DNA of 18,132 nt from Rhodospirillaceae bacterium. GTDB lineage: Bacteria; Pseudomonadota; Alphaproteobacteria; Rhodospirillales; Magnetovibrionaceae. Positions 5,921 through 14,705 of the stretch are shown here, piece after piece. Under the pieces are notes generated by a model. That model saw only the letters and a list, made by a program, of their open reading frames with translations. It ran no database searches and was not told the DNA's origin. Position 1 is the first letter of the stretch. Each line of letters begins with the position of its first letter. The stretch covers positions 1 through 18,132 of the forward strand of contig JAOULV010000002.1 in NCBI GenBank assembly GCA_029881835.1. Reading direction: 5' to 3'. Both the position numbers and the translations under genes were made by a program.

Positions 5921-8371
5921 ATGCGACCACTTCGCATAATATTAGTACTCTTTTCAATCATGTTCCTTGCCGGAATTGCCGGTCTTGGCGGGGTGGTTTT
6001 TGTTTTCTGGAATTTTGGGCGCGACCTGCCTGATTATCAACAGTTAGCAGACTACGAACCACCGGTGATGACCCGCGTGCACGCAGGTGATGGCAGGTTG
6101 CTGGCCGAATACGCGACCGAAAAACGTGTTTTTGTTCCAATTCGCGCCATGCCAAGGCGCATAATCAATGCGGTTCTTTCGGCCGAAGATAAAAATTTTT
6201 ACAGCCATACCGGGGTTGATTTTCTTTCGGTTGTTCGCGCGGCTCTGCAGAACGTAAAAAATTACGGTTCCGGGCGTAGACCGGTTGGTGCGTCAACCAT
6301 AACCCAACAAGTCGCAAAAAACTTTCTTCTTACCAACGAAGTATCAATATCGCGCAAGGTCAAGGAAGCTATCTTGGCTTTTCGAATAGAGCGCGCATTT
6401 AGCAAAGATCGCATTTTAGAGCTTTATTTAAACGAGATATATTTAGGTCAGGGCTCTTATGGAATGGCGGCCGCAGCGCTGGACTATTTTAACAAACCGC
6501 TTGACCAGCTAACCATCGCCGAGGCCGCATTTTTGGCGGCATTACCCAAGGCGCCGAATAATTACAACCCCGTGCGTAACCCAGAAGCGGCAAAAGAAAG
6601 ACGCGATTGGGTAATTTCGCGCATGAACGAAGACGGCTTTATCAGCGATGAAGAAAAGACCGAAGCCCAGGCAGAAGAGCTAACCGTTCGTCACCGCGCA
6701 CCTACCGAATACGTAACGGCGGACGATTTTGCTGAAGAAATTCGTCGTGAATTGGCAGATAAATTTGGTGAAAACCGTCTTTATAAGGGCGGGCTTTCGG
6801 TTCACACGACGCTTGACCCCAGATTGCAAGAAATTGCGACAAGGGTTTTGCGCGGTGGCCTTATGGCTTATGACCGCAGACACGGCTGGCGGGGGCCTGT
6901 TGGCGCTATAAAACCGTCGGAACAAATAAACCAAGGCGGCGGTGAAACCATCATAGGTGATTTTGCCGCCAAGCTTGCCGCCATGGATCCCCCCAACGGC
7001 GCGGGTGAATGGAAATTGGCAGTTGTTGTCGCCCTTAGCAACACCGAAGCGAAGATACTAATCAAAGGCGGCGAAGGCGGGGCAATCCCCCTTAGCGAAA
7101 TGAAATGGGCGCGCAAATGGATTAAGGGTGAATTTTTAGGGCCGGGCATCAATAAACCAAGCGACGTTCTTAATGTTGGTGATGTTGTTCTGGTTGAACC
7201 TGTTGATGGTGACAAAACATCAAACAGCGAGGGTAAATTTGTTTTGCGCCAAATACCCGAAATCGAAGGATCGCTTGTTGCGCTTGACCCACACACGGGG
7301 CGTGTTTTGGCCATGGTTGGCGGCTTTGATTATAATAAAAGCCAGTTCAATCGGGCAACACAGGCAAAAAGGCAACCGGGGTCGGCTTTCAAACCGTTTG
7401 TTTATTTGGCTGCACTTGATTCCGGCTTTACTCCATCAACGCTTATTTTGGATGCGCCGTTTGTAATCGATCAAGGGCCAGGTCTGCCAAAGTGGCGTCC
7501 GGCTAACTACACCAAACAATTTTACGGACCATCTACCATGCGTTTGGGGATTGAAAAATCACGAAACCTGATGACGGTGCGTCTGGCCGAAACCGTTGGT
7601 ATGGAAAAAATTGTTGAATACGCAGGCACATTTGGCATTGCCAAAGATTTGCCCGCACAGCTTTCCATGGCTTTGGGCGCGGGCGAAACAACATTGCTTG
7701 ACCTTACCAATGCCTACGCCATGTTGGTAAATGGCGGAAAAAAATTAGTACCAACATTAATTGACCGCATCCAAAACCGTGACGGGGTAACTGTATTTCG
7801 CCACGATGCGCGTGAATGTATTGGTTGCATGGCAGCTTCATGGACCGGGCAAGAGATCCCGCAAATTGCTGATAGCCGTGAATCAATTACCGATCCGACA
7901 AGCGCATACCAGATGGTTTCCATGCTTGAAGGTGTAGTAGAGCGCGGTACCGGAAGATCAATCAGGGCGGTGGGCAAACCACTGGCGGGAAAAACCGGAA
8001 CCACAAATGATGCTAATGATGCATGGTTTTTAGGGTTTTCTCCTGATCTTGCGGTTGGTGTATTTACCGGCTTTGATGAACCACGCTCGCTTGGCACTAA
8101 CGAGCAGGGCGCATCGGTCGCAGCCCCAATTTTTAGGGATTTTATGAAAGAAGCTTTAGTAAATTACACCGAAACACCGTTTCGTATACCGCCCGGAATT
8201 CGCATGGTGCGGGTTAACCCCACGTCCGGGCTTCCGGCGTTACCGGGAGAAAAAAATGTAATATGGGAAGCTTTTAAAAACGGCACCATTCCAACCGAGC
8301 AATCGCGTGTTCTTGGCCTGTCCGAGGACAAGGCCGGAAACCCTGCGGTCGGAACGGGCGGGCTGTATTGA
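5921..8371 (+). CDS. mrcA: Penicillin-binding protein 1A (bifunctional transglycosylase/transpeptidase)
   Basis: This 816-residue class A PBP polymerises lipid II into glycan strands and cross-links them at the inner membrane. Residues 5-31 are the single N-terminal membrane anchor. The GT51 domain (about 60-240) has catalytic Glu89 in AEDKNFYSH, then GASTITQQVAKN and RKVKEAILAFRIE. The central section (about 310-445) matches the OB-like insertion of PBP1A. The transpeptidase domain holds the three active-site motifs: SAFK (Ser488, Lys491), SRN (547-549) and KTGT (691-694). The length is normal for the family. It lies between the amidase and prfB on the same strand, an order familiar from other alphaproteobacteria. 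It has its own candidate promoter but could also be read from the amidase side. Confidence 0.97.
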   Translation: MRPLRIILVLFSIMFLAGIAGLGGVVFVFWNFGRDLPDYQQLADYEPPVMTRVHAGDGRLLAEYATEKRVFVPIRAMPRRIINAVLSAEDKNFYSHTGVDFLSVVRAALQNVKNYGSGRRPVGASTITQQVAKNFLLTNEVSISRKVKEAILAFRIERAFSKDRILELYLNEIYLGQGSYGMAAAALDYFNKPLDQLTIAEAAFLAALPKAPNNYNPVRNPEAAKERRDWVISRMNEDGFISDEEKTEAQAEELTVRHRAPTEYVTADDFAEEIRRELADKFGENRLYKGGLSVHTTLDPRLQEIATRVLRGGLMAYDRRHGWRGPVGAIKPSEQINQGGGETIIGDFAAKLAAMDPPNGAGEWKLAVVVALSNTEAKILIKGGEGGAIPLSEMKWARKWIKGEFLGPGINKPSDVLNVGDVVLVEPVDGDKTSNSEGKFVLRQIPEIEGSLVALDPHTGRVLAMVGGFDYNKSQFNRATQAKRQPGSAFKPFVYLAALDSGFTPSTLILDAPFVIDQGPGLPKWRPANYTKQFYGPSTMRLGIEKSRNLMTVRLAETVGMEKIVEYAGTFGIAKDLPAQLSMALGAGETTLLDLTNAYAMLVNGGKKLVPTLIDRIQNRDGVTVFRHDARECIGCMAASWTGQEIPQIADSRESITDPTSAYQMVSMLEGVVERGTGRSIRAVGKPLAGKTGTTNDANDAWFLGFSPDLAVGVFTGFDEPRSLGTNEQGASVAAPIFRDFMKEALVNYTETPFRIPPGIRMVRVNPTSGLPALPGEKNVIWEAFKNGTIPTEQSRVLGLSEDKAGNPAVGTGGLY

Positions 8372-8393
8372 TAGCTTGCCTAAGGCGGGCGGT

Positions 8394-8424
8394 TGAGGTT
8401 AAAAACCTTTCACCCAAAGTGAAA
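8394..8424 (+). promoter_or_regulatory. Tandem small hairpins between mrcA and prfB
   Basis: In the 88-bp gap, AGGTT/AACCT (around 8396-8408, loop AAA) and TTTCAC/GTGAAA (8408-8413 with 8419-8424, loop CCAAA) form two adjacent short hairpins. Neither is followed by a strong T run, so termination would be weak. They may allow partial read-through from mrcA into prfB, or be processing sites. The ribosome site AAGGGA for prfB is at 8443-8448. Confidence 0.3.
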
Positions 8425-8459
8425 TTATAAAATCTACCCCCAAAGGGATATATCAAGCC

Positions 8460-9570
8460 ATGCGTGCCGAAGCCGAAGCAAACGCCCAAGCCATCAAACA
8501 GTCACTGGAACTGTTGAGGAGGCATCTTTGACTATGACAATGCCCGCCTGCGCCTTGATGAGCTAAATTCGCTCGCCGAAGATCCAAACCTATGGAACGA
8601 TGCCGATAAGGCGCAATCGTTGATGCGCGAACGCACCAGCTTGGATGAACAGATAAAAGAAATTGATAATCTTGCATCCGAACTTACCGACAATATCGAA
8701 TTGATAGAAATGGGCGAACTTGAAGGCGACGAAGGAATAATAACCGAAGCCGAAGCCGCCTTGGCCAGCGCAAAGGCAAGGGCCGAAAAGGCTGAATTAA
8801 AAACCCTTCTTTCTGGTGAAGCCGATAAAAATAATTGTTTCCTTGAGGTTCATGCCGGAGCGGGCGGAACCGAAGCCCAAGATTGGGCGGAAATGTTAAT
8901 GCGTATGTATGTGCGCTGGGCGGAAGCACATGGGCATAAAACAGAATGGTTGGAAGAAAGCGCTGGCGAAGAAGCTGGCATAAAATCGGCCACTATAAAA
9001 GTGAGCGGTGAAAATGCTTATGGCTGGTTAAAAACCGAAAGCGGGGTTCATCGCTTGGTGCGAATTTCGCCGTATGATTCATCCGCGCGCAGACATACCA
9101 GCTTTACTTCCGTTTGGGTTTATCCGGAAATTGATGACAACATTGAAATTGATATACAGGATAAAGATTTGCGCATTGATACCTACCGGGCATCGGGCGC
9201 AGGCGGCCAACACGTTAATAAAACCGATAGCGCGATTAGGATTACCCATTTGCCAACCGGCATAGTGGTGCAATGTCAAAGTGATCGTTCACAACATAAA
9301 AACCGTGCATCGGCATTCAGCATGCTGAAAGCGCGCCTTTACGAAGCCGAATTACAAAAACGCGAAGCAGAATCACAAGCCGAACACGATGCCAAAACCG
9401 ACATTGGTTGGGGCCATCAAATACGTTCTTATGTATTACAACCATATCAAATGGTAAAAGATACCCGCACCAATGTTGAAACGTCCAATACCTCGGCGGT
9501 GCTTGATGGCGATTTGGACCAATTCATGGAGGCCGCATTGGCACAGCGGGTAAAAGGAAACGCCGATTAG
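8460..9570 (+). CDS. prfB: Peptide chain release factor 2, made by +1 programmed frameshift
   Basis: RF2 releases the nascent chain at UGA and UAA. The gene starts at ATG 8460 (MRAEAEANAQAIKQSLELLR) and meets an in-frame TGA at 8529-8531 after 23 codons. The site reads AGGAGG-CAT-CTT-TGA-C, as in E. coli prfB. A shift past T8529 gives GAC TAT GAC and the rest of RF2 from 8530. The product is join(8460..8528, 8530..9570), 369 residues, normal for RF2. Later motifs are the codon-recognition tripeptide SPY (203-205; SPF in E. coli) and the catalytic GGQ (248-250) in SGAGGQHVNK. A caller ignoring the shift would start at ATG 8620 and lose the N-terminal 53 residues. The shift is autoregulatory: scarce RF2 slows termination at TGA and favours shifting. 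Confidence 0.97.
8517..8532 (+). promoter_or_regulatory. prfB programmed +1 frameshift site
   Basis: An internal Shine-Dalgarno sequence AGGAGG (8517-8522), three bases (CAT), the slippery CTT (8526-8528), the stop TGA (8529-8531) and a following C (8532). Spacing and order are those of the E. coli RF2 site (AGGGGG, TAT, CTT, TGA, C). The downstream +1 frame immediately reads as RF2 (DYDNARLRLDELNSLAEDP). Confidence 0.96.
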
Positions 9571-9585
9571 GTTATTTGGCTTGCG

Positions 9586-10197
9586 TTAGCGAACCAATAT
9601 TTCCTTGAACAATACGGTAATGGCCTTTTCCGGAATCATTGCGTGATTGACCACCTCTAACAGGTCTTCGCGCAATTTTTTTGTTCCTTCTTGTCCCGAT
9701 AATTCTTCGACCGTGCGGTCGCGTAAAAATGTTTGCACCGCATCCAATATTTTTGCCTCTTCTTCAACAAGCTTGATTTGACCAGCTTCGCCGTAAACTT
9801 CAACCGTCATAACCAAACGGATAAACGGCCTTGCTCGTTTTGCGCTGGGTTTAAGGTCCACGGTTATTACCGCCATATCGTGGAATCTGGAAAGTTCAGG
9901 CAGATCAAGCTCAGCCCGCGGGGTTCCGGAAAAAGAATCAGAAATTATTTTGCCAAGACCGGAATAATAAATACCCGCACCACCGCCAACCAGCACAACC
10001 ACACCAGCCCCGGCAATGATGAATTTTAATTTTTGCCGCAATATTGCAATAGGGCCGGCAAATCTTCCTGGGTCTTTGCCATCATCGCCGGATTCAATGT
10101 TTTCAATATCGCTATCGCCCGCGCTATCGTCTGTCGGCAACGGGCTTTCCGCCTCTTTATTAGGCTTTTCAGGGGTTTTATTTTTTTCTTCGCTCAT
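9586..10197 (-). CDS. fliL: Flagellar basal-body protein FliL
   Basis: FliL is a single-pass inner-membrane protein that surrounds the stator units of the flagellar motor and helps motor output. This 203-residue protein has a charged, disordered cytoplasmic N-terminus (1-50), one membrane segment (about 58-77, FIIAGAGVVVLVGGG) and a periplasmic FliL domain. The domain includes RPFIRLVMTVEVYG, the 'AVQTFLRDRTVEELSGQEG' helix region and the typical ending VLFKEILVR. It is the last gene of the run glnE-bcp-DUF455-fliL, 55 bp after the DUF455 gene, with no other flagellar gene in the window. The usual partner fliM is not next to it. The start codon has only a weak ribosome site. The gene converges on prfB with a 15-bp gap and no visible terminator. 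Confidence 0.87.
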   Translation of the reverse strand: MSEEKNKTPEKPNKEAESPLPTDDSAGDSDIENIESGDDGKDPGRFAGPIAILRQKLKFIIAGAGVVVLVGGGAGIYYSGLGKIISDSFSGTPRAELDLPELSRFHDMAVITVDLKPSAKRARPFIRLVMTVEVYGEAGQIKLVEEEAKILDAVQTFLRDRTVEELSGQEGTKKLREDLLEVVNHAMIPEKAITVLFKEILVR

Positions 10198-10252
10198 GCC
10201 CGTTGTCCATAAGGTATTGGTTGTGATTTTAAATTAAACATAGTTTGTAAAT

Positions 10253-11059
10253 TTATGATACTTGGTCGTAATAGCCAATGTCCATTCCCGCCTTGGCGCG
10301 CAAATCATAGGCAAATGGAGGTTTTAACTGCCCTTTGAACCTGCTTTTCAGTAGACCATGAAAGTGGGGAATTGGTTCAAGCCCACGGATTTTACAAATA
10401 TGTTCAAACCACCTGACGCCGGCCTCAACGTGGGAAATTTCGTCATCGGTGATTTGTTGCATTATTTCTGCGGTTTTTGTATCACCACTGGCAAGTAGCT
10501 TTGCTACTGTTTTAGGTGTGGTATCAAGGCCGCGGGCCTCAAGTATCATCGGAACCAAGGCAAGGCGGGCCAAAATATCGTCATCGCTTTTTATCGCCGC
10601 TTCCCACAGGCCATCATGGGCGGGCAAATCACCATATTGTGCACCCAAATTATTCAAATGTTCATTTAGTATTTTAAAATGCTCTGCCTCGTCTTTGGCG
10701 ACATTAACCCAATCATCAAAAAATTGTTTTGGCATTTCATCTGATGTTTCCCCGGTTGAAAAACGCAAAATTATATCCCAAGCCAAATCAATAGCATTTA
10801 ATTCAATATGGGCTATTGCGTGCAACAGCGCGATGCGACCACTTTTCCCAGTCGAACGACGGGGCATTCTTGCCGGGTCTAAAAGTTGTGGTTTGGCTGG
10901 GCGGGCAGGGCGCAGCAGCGGGGCCTCTTTGCCTATGGTTGTTATTTTGCCGTCTTTCCAGTCTTTGGCGTAATTAAAGCTTAAGCGCACTTTTTCCAGC
11001 GGTTCGCCTTGCTCTAAAATATCTAAAGCAGCCCGAGAAAGTGTTGGGGGGTTGTTCAT
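10253..11059 (-). CDS. DUF455 family ferritin-like protein
   Basis: This 268-residue protein matches the DUF455 family, predicted helical ferritin-like proteins of unknown function related to tRNA hydroxylase MiaE-type folds. Candidate di-metal ligands appear in the expected E-x-x-H style: His84/Glu86 (AIAHIELNAID), Glu124/Glu126/His127 (KDEAEHF), Glu174 (MILEARGLD) and Glu207/His210/Glu212 (DEISHVEAG). There is no signal peptide or membrane segment, so it is cytoplasmic. It starts 9 bp after bcp, implying co-transcription and perhaps translational coupling with that peroxiredoxin gene. A di-iron oxygenase or oxidative-stress role is an inference from the fold and neighbour only. Confidence 0.82.
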   Translation of the reverse strand: MNNPPTLSRAALDILEQGEPLEKVRLSFNYAKDWKDGKITTIGKEAPLLRPARPAKPQLLDPARMPRRSTGKSGRIALLHAIAHIELNAIDLAWDIILRFSTGETSDEMPKQFFDDWVNVAKDEAEHFKILNEHLNNLGAQYGDLPAHDGLWEAAIKSDDDILARLALVPMILEARGLDTTPKTVAKLLASGDTKTAEIMQQITDDEISHVEAGVRWFEHICKIRGLEPIPHFHGLLKSRFKGQLKPPFAYDLRAKAGMDIGYYDQVS

Positions 11060-11068
11060 AATTATGCT

Positions 11069-11533
11069 TTATATTTCCTTTAGCTTTGCCAGCACTTCTT
11101 CGGCGTGACCTTTTACCTTTACCGCGTGCCAGATGTTGGCAATCTTTCCTTTTTCGTTAATCAGAAATGTGGCGCGTTCGATTCCCATGTATTCACGGCC
11201 ATAATTTTTTTTCTTTATCCACACACCATAATCTTCGCATAACTTTCCATCTTCATCTGACAATAAATTAAATGGAAAACCCTGTTTTTCTTTGAAATTT
11301 TTGTGCTGGGCAACGCTGTCTTTTGATGCGCCCAGAACAACCGCGCCTGCACGTTTAAATTTGGCATGAAGTTCCTTGAAGTCCAATCCTTCTTGGGTGC
11401 ATCCGGGCGTTGAATCTTTTGGATAAAAATAAAGCACAACTTTTTTTCCCTTAAGATCGGAAAGCTTTATTTTTTTATCATTATCGCACAGCAGGTTAAA
11501 TGCCGGCGCTTTGTCGCCAATTTTAAGCGTCAT
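11069..11533 (-). CDS. bcp: Thioredoxin-dependent peroxiredoxin, BCP/PrxQ type
   Basis: This 154-residue cytoplasmic enzyme reduces hydrogen and organic peroxides. The thioredoxin-fold motif YFYPKDSTPGCTQE carries the peroxidatic Cys45, with Thr42 and Pro43 of the conserved PxxxTxxC pattern. The usual resolving Cys50 five residues on (as in E. coli BCP) is replaced by Leu50. Two other cysteines exist, Cys16 and Cys99 (GKLCEDYG), so the enzyme is either 1-Cys or uses an unusual partner cysteine. The remaining conserved block, GVWIKKKNYGREYMGIERATFLI, is typical. It lies 18 bp after glnE and 9 bp before the DUF455 gene. Confidence 0.95.
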   Translation of the reverse strand: MTLKIGDKAPAFNLLCDNDKKIKLSDLKGKKVVLYFYPKDSTPGCTQEGLDFKELHAKFKRAGAVVLGASKDSVAQHKNFKEKQGFPFNLLSDEDGKLCEDYGVWIKKKNYGREYMGIERATFLINEKGKIANIWHAVKVKGHAEEVLAKLKEI

Positions 11534-11551
11534 GGATATTCTCCCAATGAT

Positions 11552-14545
11552 TTATTTTATTTGTTCCGGGTCAACGTGTTGCCTTGCAATATCGGCAGGT
11601 TTTTTAATTATTTCATCGTATATTTGCATCACCATAGCGGCAGTTTTTTGCATTTTTTCTTCTAACTGTTCAATGGAATTTACATTTGCTACTTGAAAAA
11701 AAATCTTGCTCAAACTTTCCGGCAAAACATAATCACGCTGTTTTCGCATATCGTATACTGTGGTTAGGCGCACCAAGCCCTGAATTGATTGCCACAGGTC
11801 AAGTGCCGCCACAAGATTTGCGGAAATATCATTTTTTAAAATACCCAACTCACCCATTTTTACAAGGGCCGCCCTTGTATTGGTAGATAAAACATCAGGT
11901 TTATCATTGCCGTGTAGTAGCTGCAGGTACTGTGAAATAAATTCCACATCAACCAAGCCGCCGCGATAATGTTTTATTGCCCACGGGGTGTCGGTTCCGT
12001 GTTCTTTGTAGATTCTTTCGCGCATATCGCAAACCGCAAGTACAAGTTTTTCCGGATCTCTTTTTGTTATTAGCGCTTGGTGAATAATATCGTCACACGA
12101 TTTTCTTAAATCCATTGGTCCGGAAATGGATCTTGCCCTAGTTAAGGCCATGTGTTCCCATGTCCATGATTCATTTTTTTGGTAAGATTCGAAACTTTCT
12201 AACGTTGTGGCAATTGGCCCGGAACTGCCCGATGGCCTAAGGCGCATATCAACTTCGTAAAGCGATCCTTCTGCGGTGGGGGCGGAAAGGGCATTTATCA
12301 ATCGCTGACTTAGGCGGGAAAAATATTGGCTTGGGGCCAATGGTTTGGTGCCGTCTGATTTTTCAACCGTTTTATCAAAATCGTAAATAAAAATTAAATC
12401 CAAATCGGACGTTGGCGTTTTTTCCCGACCACCCATCTTGCCAAAAGCAATTATTACCATTTTACCGTCTTTGATGCGTCCATGGGTTTTGGCGAAATCG
12501 TCTTCGACCAGTGGCTGCAGTGCATTAATAATAACCTCGGCAACATCTGAAAGGGCGCGTTGCGAACCGTGTTCATCCAGTGTGGCGCGAAGCACCTGCA
12601 CACCTATTTGGAACTTTCTGTCTTTTGCCCAACGCCTAGTTATATCAAGAACATCTTCCAAGCAGGTTGCTTCTTCCAATGCGCGCCCGAGATCAATTTT
12701 CAATTCGTCTTTGCCCGGCAGTGGATTAAAGAAATCCCGGTTTAGAACGCCGTCTAAAATACCCACTTTTTGCGCCAGATGCTCGGCAAGCCTTGGTGCG
12801 GTTCCCATTATTTCAGCAATAAGGTCAAGCAGGTCAGGGTTGGCCTGAAACATGGAAAAAAGCTGGACGCCGGCGGGCAGTTTGGAAAGGAATGAATCAA
12901 AGCGCATGAACGCGTTGTCTGGTTCGCTGGTGCGCCCAAACGCACTTAAGATTATTGGCATAAGTTCGGTTAAAAGTTCGCGCGCGCGGGTTGAGCGGGT
13001 GCAGCGATAGCGCCCATGGTGCCAACCGCGCACGGTTGCATCAACGCCGGCAACGTTTGTAAACCCAAGATTGGCAAGTGTTTTAAGTGTTTCCGGATCG
13101 CTTTCCCCACCGGTAAAAACCAAATTTCCATGCCCTTCGTCGGCAGAACTTAACGAAGGGGCTTCTTCAAATAGTTTAGCATAAATAGCTTCAACGCTTT
13201 GCATTACAGAAATAATTTTTTCGGCAAAATCTTTGCCGTTTGGAAAACCTAAAAAAATTGCAATTTTTTCAATACCGGCGTCATCATCGGGCAATGAATG
13301 GGTTTGTTCATCATCAACCATTTGCAGGCGGTGCTCAACCTGGCGCAAGAAAATATATGAATCTATTAATTGCTCTGCGACTTCACTTTTTACCATACCT
13401 CCATCGCAAAGCGCCCTTATCGCCTTTTGGGTTGGGGCCGTGCGCAAGTCTCTGTTACGACCGCCCCATATAAGTTGTTGGGTTTGGGCAAAAAATTCTA
13501 TTTCTCGTATGCCACCGCGACCAAGCTTTACATTGTGTCCGTAAAGTTCAATTTTGCTTCCGCCGCGATGGGCATTGATTTGGCGTTTTATTGAATGAAT
13601 GTCGTCAATGGCTGCAAAATCTAAACTCTTTCGCCAAATAAACGGTTTTAAATATGCCAAAAACTTTTTACCCGCTTCGATATCACCCGCAATGGGGCGG
13701 GCCTTTATCATTGCCGCGCGTTCCCAATTTTGACCTATAGATTCATAATAAGATTCAGCCGCCATGGTTGAAATCGCCAGCGGTGTTGACCCAGGGTCAG
13801 GACGAAGACGCAGATCGGTACGAAACACATAGCCGTCAGCCGTGCGATCATCTAGAATGCTTACAAGCTTTTTTGCCAACCTTACGAAGTTGCTTTGCAA
13901 TTCTTCAGGTTTGTCGGATTGCACTATGTCGGGATCAAACAAAATTATAATATCTATATCGCTGGAATAATTTAGTTCTCGCCCGCCGAGCTTGCCCAGA
14001 CCAAGTATTATTAAACCTGATCCAATTTCTGGGTTGGTCTGGTTGGCAATTTTGATTGCCCCCCTATCTTCAAGATAGCGCAACAAATGTGACGAAGCGG
14101 CGCTAACCGCTGTATCGGCAAAGTCGCTCAAGGTTTCGGTGACCCGGTCCAAATTCCACAGGCCGTTTATATCGCCCACTCCAGCCAATAACTGCACCCG
14201 GCGCTTTTGAATTCTTAGATGTTTTTTTAATTCGTCCTCGCCCATGCCTTTTGCCCCTTCGGTTGTGTCGGCAAAAACACTTTCGCGACATTCATCGGGG
14301 CCGCGGGTGAACAGTTCACGGGCGAACTTGGGGTCAGATTGCATGCAATGAGCCAAAAAGGGGCTGTTGGCAAAAATCGATTCGGCCAATCTTCCGGCCA
14401 GCGGGTCATTTTTTAGGCTTTCAACGAATTTAATAAGTTCAGGGTCGTGGGATGCGCGCTCGCCTAGGCGGTCCCAGCCCAAATCAACCCGGGCCCTATC
14501 TGGCGAAGCTGGTATATGCTTGGGGTCAAAACCGAAAAAATGCAT
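11552..14545 (-). CDS. glnE: Bifunctional glutamine synthetase adenylyltransferase / adenylyl-removing enzyme
   Basis: GlnE turns glutamine synthetase down by attaching AMP to a tyrosine and up by phosphorolytic removal of that AMP, under control of PII (GlnB). The 997-residue length fits the family. The N-terminal (adenylyl-removing) nucleotidyltransferase motif is GLGKLGGRELNYSSDIDI (about 182-200). The C-terminal (adenylylating) one is AFGKMGGREKTPTSDLDLIF (about 700-720). Each is followed by a GlnD-PII-uridylyltransferase-like helical region with GRGGIREIEFFAQTQQL and YRGGLVDVEFISQYLQL. The start (14543-14545) has no strong ribosome site. It heads a short-gapped minus-strand run and diverges from the AsmA/YhdP-like gene. 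No neighbour is a nitrogen gene. Confidence 0.97.
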   Translation of the reverse strand: MHFFGFDPKHIPASPDRARVDLGWDRLGERASHDPELIKFVESLKNDPLAGRLAESIFANSPFLAHCMQSDPKFARELFTRGPDECRESVFADTTEGAKGMGEDELKKHLRIQKRRVQLLAGVGDINGLWNLDRVTETLSDFADTAVSAASSHLLRYLEDRGAIKIANQTNPEIGSGLIILGLGKLGGRELNYSSDIDIIILFDPDIVQSDKPEELQSNFVRLAKKLVSILDDRTADGYVFRTDLRLRPDPGSTPLAISTMAAESYYESIGQNWERAAMIKARPIAGDIEAGKKFLAYLKPFIWRKSLDFAAIDDIHSIKRQINAHRGGSKIELYGHNVKLGRGGIREIEFFAQTQQLIWGGRNRDLRTAPTQKAIRALCDGGMVKSEVAEQLIDSYIFLRQVEHRLQMVDDEQTHSLPDDDAGIEKIAIFLGFPNGKDFAEKIISVMQSVEAIYAKLFEEAPSLSSADEGHGNLVFTGGESDPETLKTLANLGFTNVAGVDATVRGWHHGRYRCTRSTRARELLTELMPIILSAFGRTSEPDNAFMRFDSFLSKLPAGVQLFSMFQANPDLLDLIAEIMGTAPRLAEHLAQKVGILDGVLNRDFFNPLPGKDELKIDLGRALEEATCLEDVLDITRRWAKDRKFQIGVQVLRATLDEHGSQRALSDVAEVIINALQPLVEDDFAKTHGRIKDGKMVIIAFGKMGGREKTPTSDLDLIFIYDFDKTVEKSDGTKPLAPSQYFSRLSQRLINALSAPTAEGSLYEVDMRLRPSGSSGPIATTLESFESYQKNESWTWEHMALTRARSISGPMDLRKSCDDIIHQALITKRDPEKLVLAVCDMRERIYKEHGTDTPWAIKHYRGGLVDVEFISQYLQLLHGNDKPDVLSTNTRAALVKMGELGILKNDISANLVAALDLWQSIQGLVRLTTVYDMRKQRDYVLPESLSKIFFQVANVNSIEQLEEKMQKTAAMVMQIYDEIIKKPADIARQHVDPEQIK

Positions 14546-14678
14546 ATTATTTGGTGTCCGCTGTCATCTATAAGTATGTATCTATTTGGCCGATAAGCAT
14601 AATTTAGTAATAAATACCATTATATACATCTTTAAATAGTGCTGCGTTAGAATGCCTCGAGATTGAGGGGGAAGTCCA
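14546..14678. promoter_or_regulatory. Divergent promoter region between glnE and the YhdP-like gene
   Basis: This 133-bp AT-rich stretch must carry promoters for both divergent genes. Several TATA-like hexamers occur (for example at 14600-14640), but none pairs with a convincing -35 at standard spacing, so no promoter is called. ATGTAT near 14575 and ATACAT near 14626 form a short inverted repeat. Confidence 0.35.
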
Positions 14679-14681
14679 CTG
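14666..14681 (+). promoter_or_regulatory. Strong ribosome binding site pointing to a CTG start for the YhdP-like gene
   Basis: AGGGGG (14666-14671) is the best Shine-Dalgarno sequence near the gene. Seven bases after it comes CTG (14679-14681), in frame with ATG 14706 and downstream of the in-frame stop TGA 14664-14666. No ATG, GTG or TTG is in frame between them. ATG 14706 is 34 bases from the site and has no ribosome site of its own. The added residues (M)FKRTIRSI supply the basic stretch expected before the membrane anchor. Confidence 0.6.
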
Positions 14682-14705
14682 TTCAAGCGAACCATAAGAT
14701 CAATA

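Noticed and set aside
8620..9570. RF2 as a 316-residue protein starting at ATG 8620
   Set aside because: The upstream frame 8530-8619 reads as conserved RF2 N-terminus and joins ATG 8460 through the frameshift site, so 8620 is an internal methionine.
11215..11223. Perfect DnaA-box sequence TTATCCACA
   Set aside because: It lies inside bcp and encodes conserved residues (VWIK region). A single box with no neighbours or AT-rich unwinding region does not support an origin.
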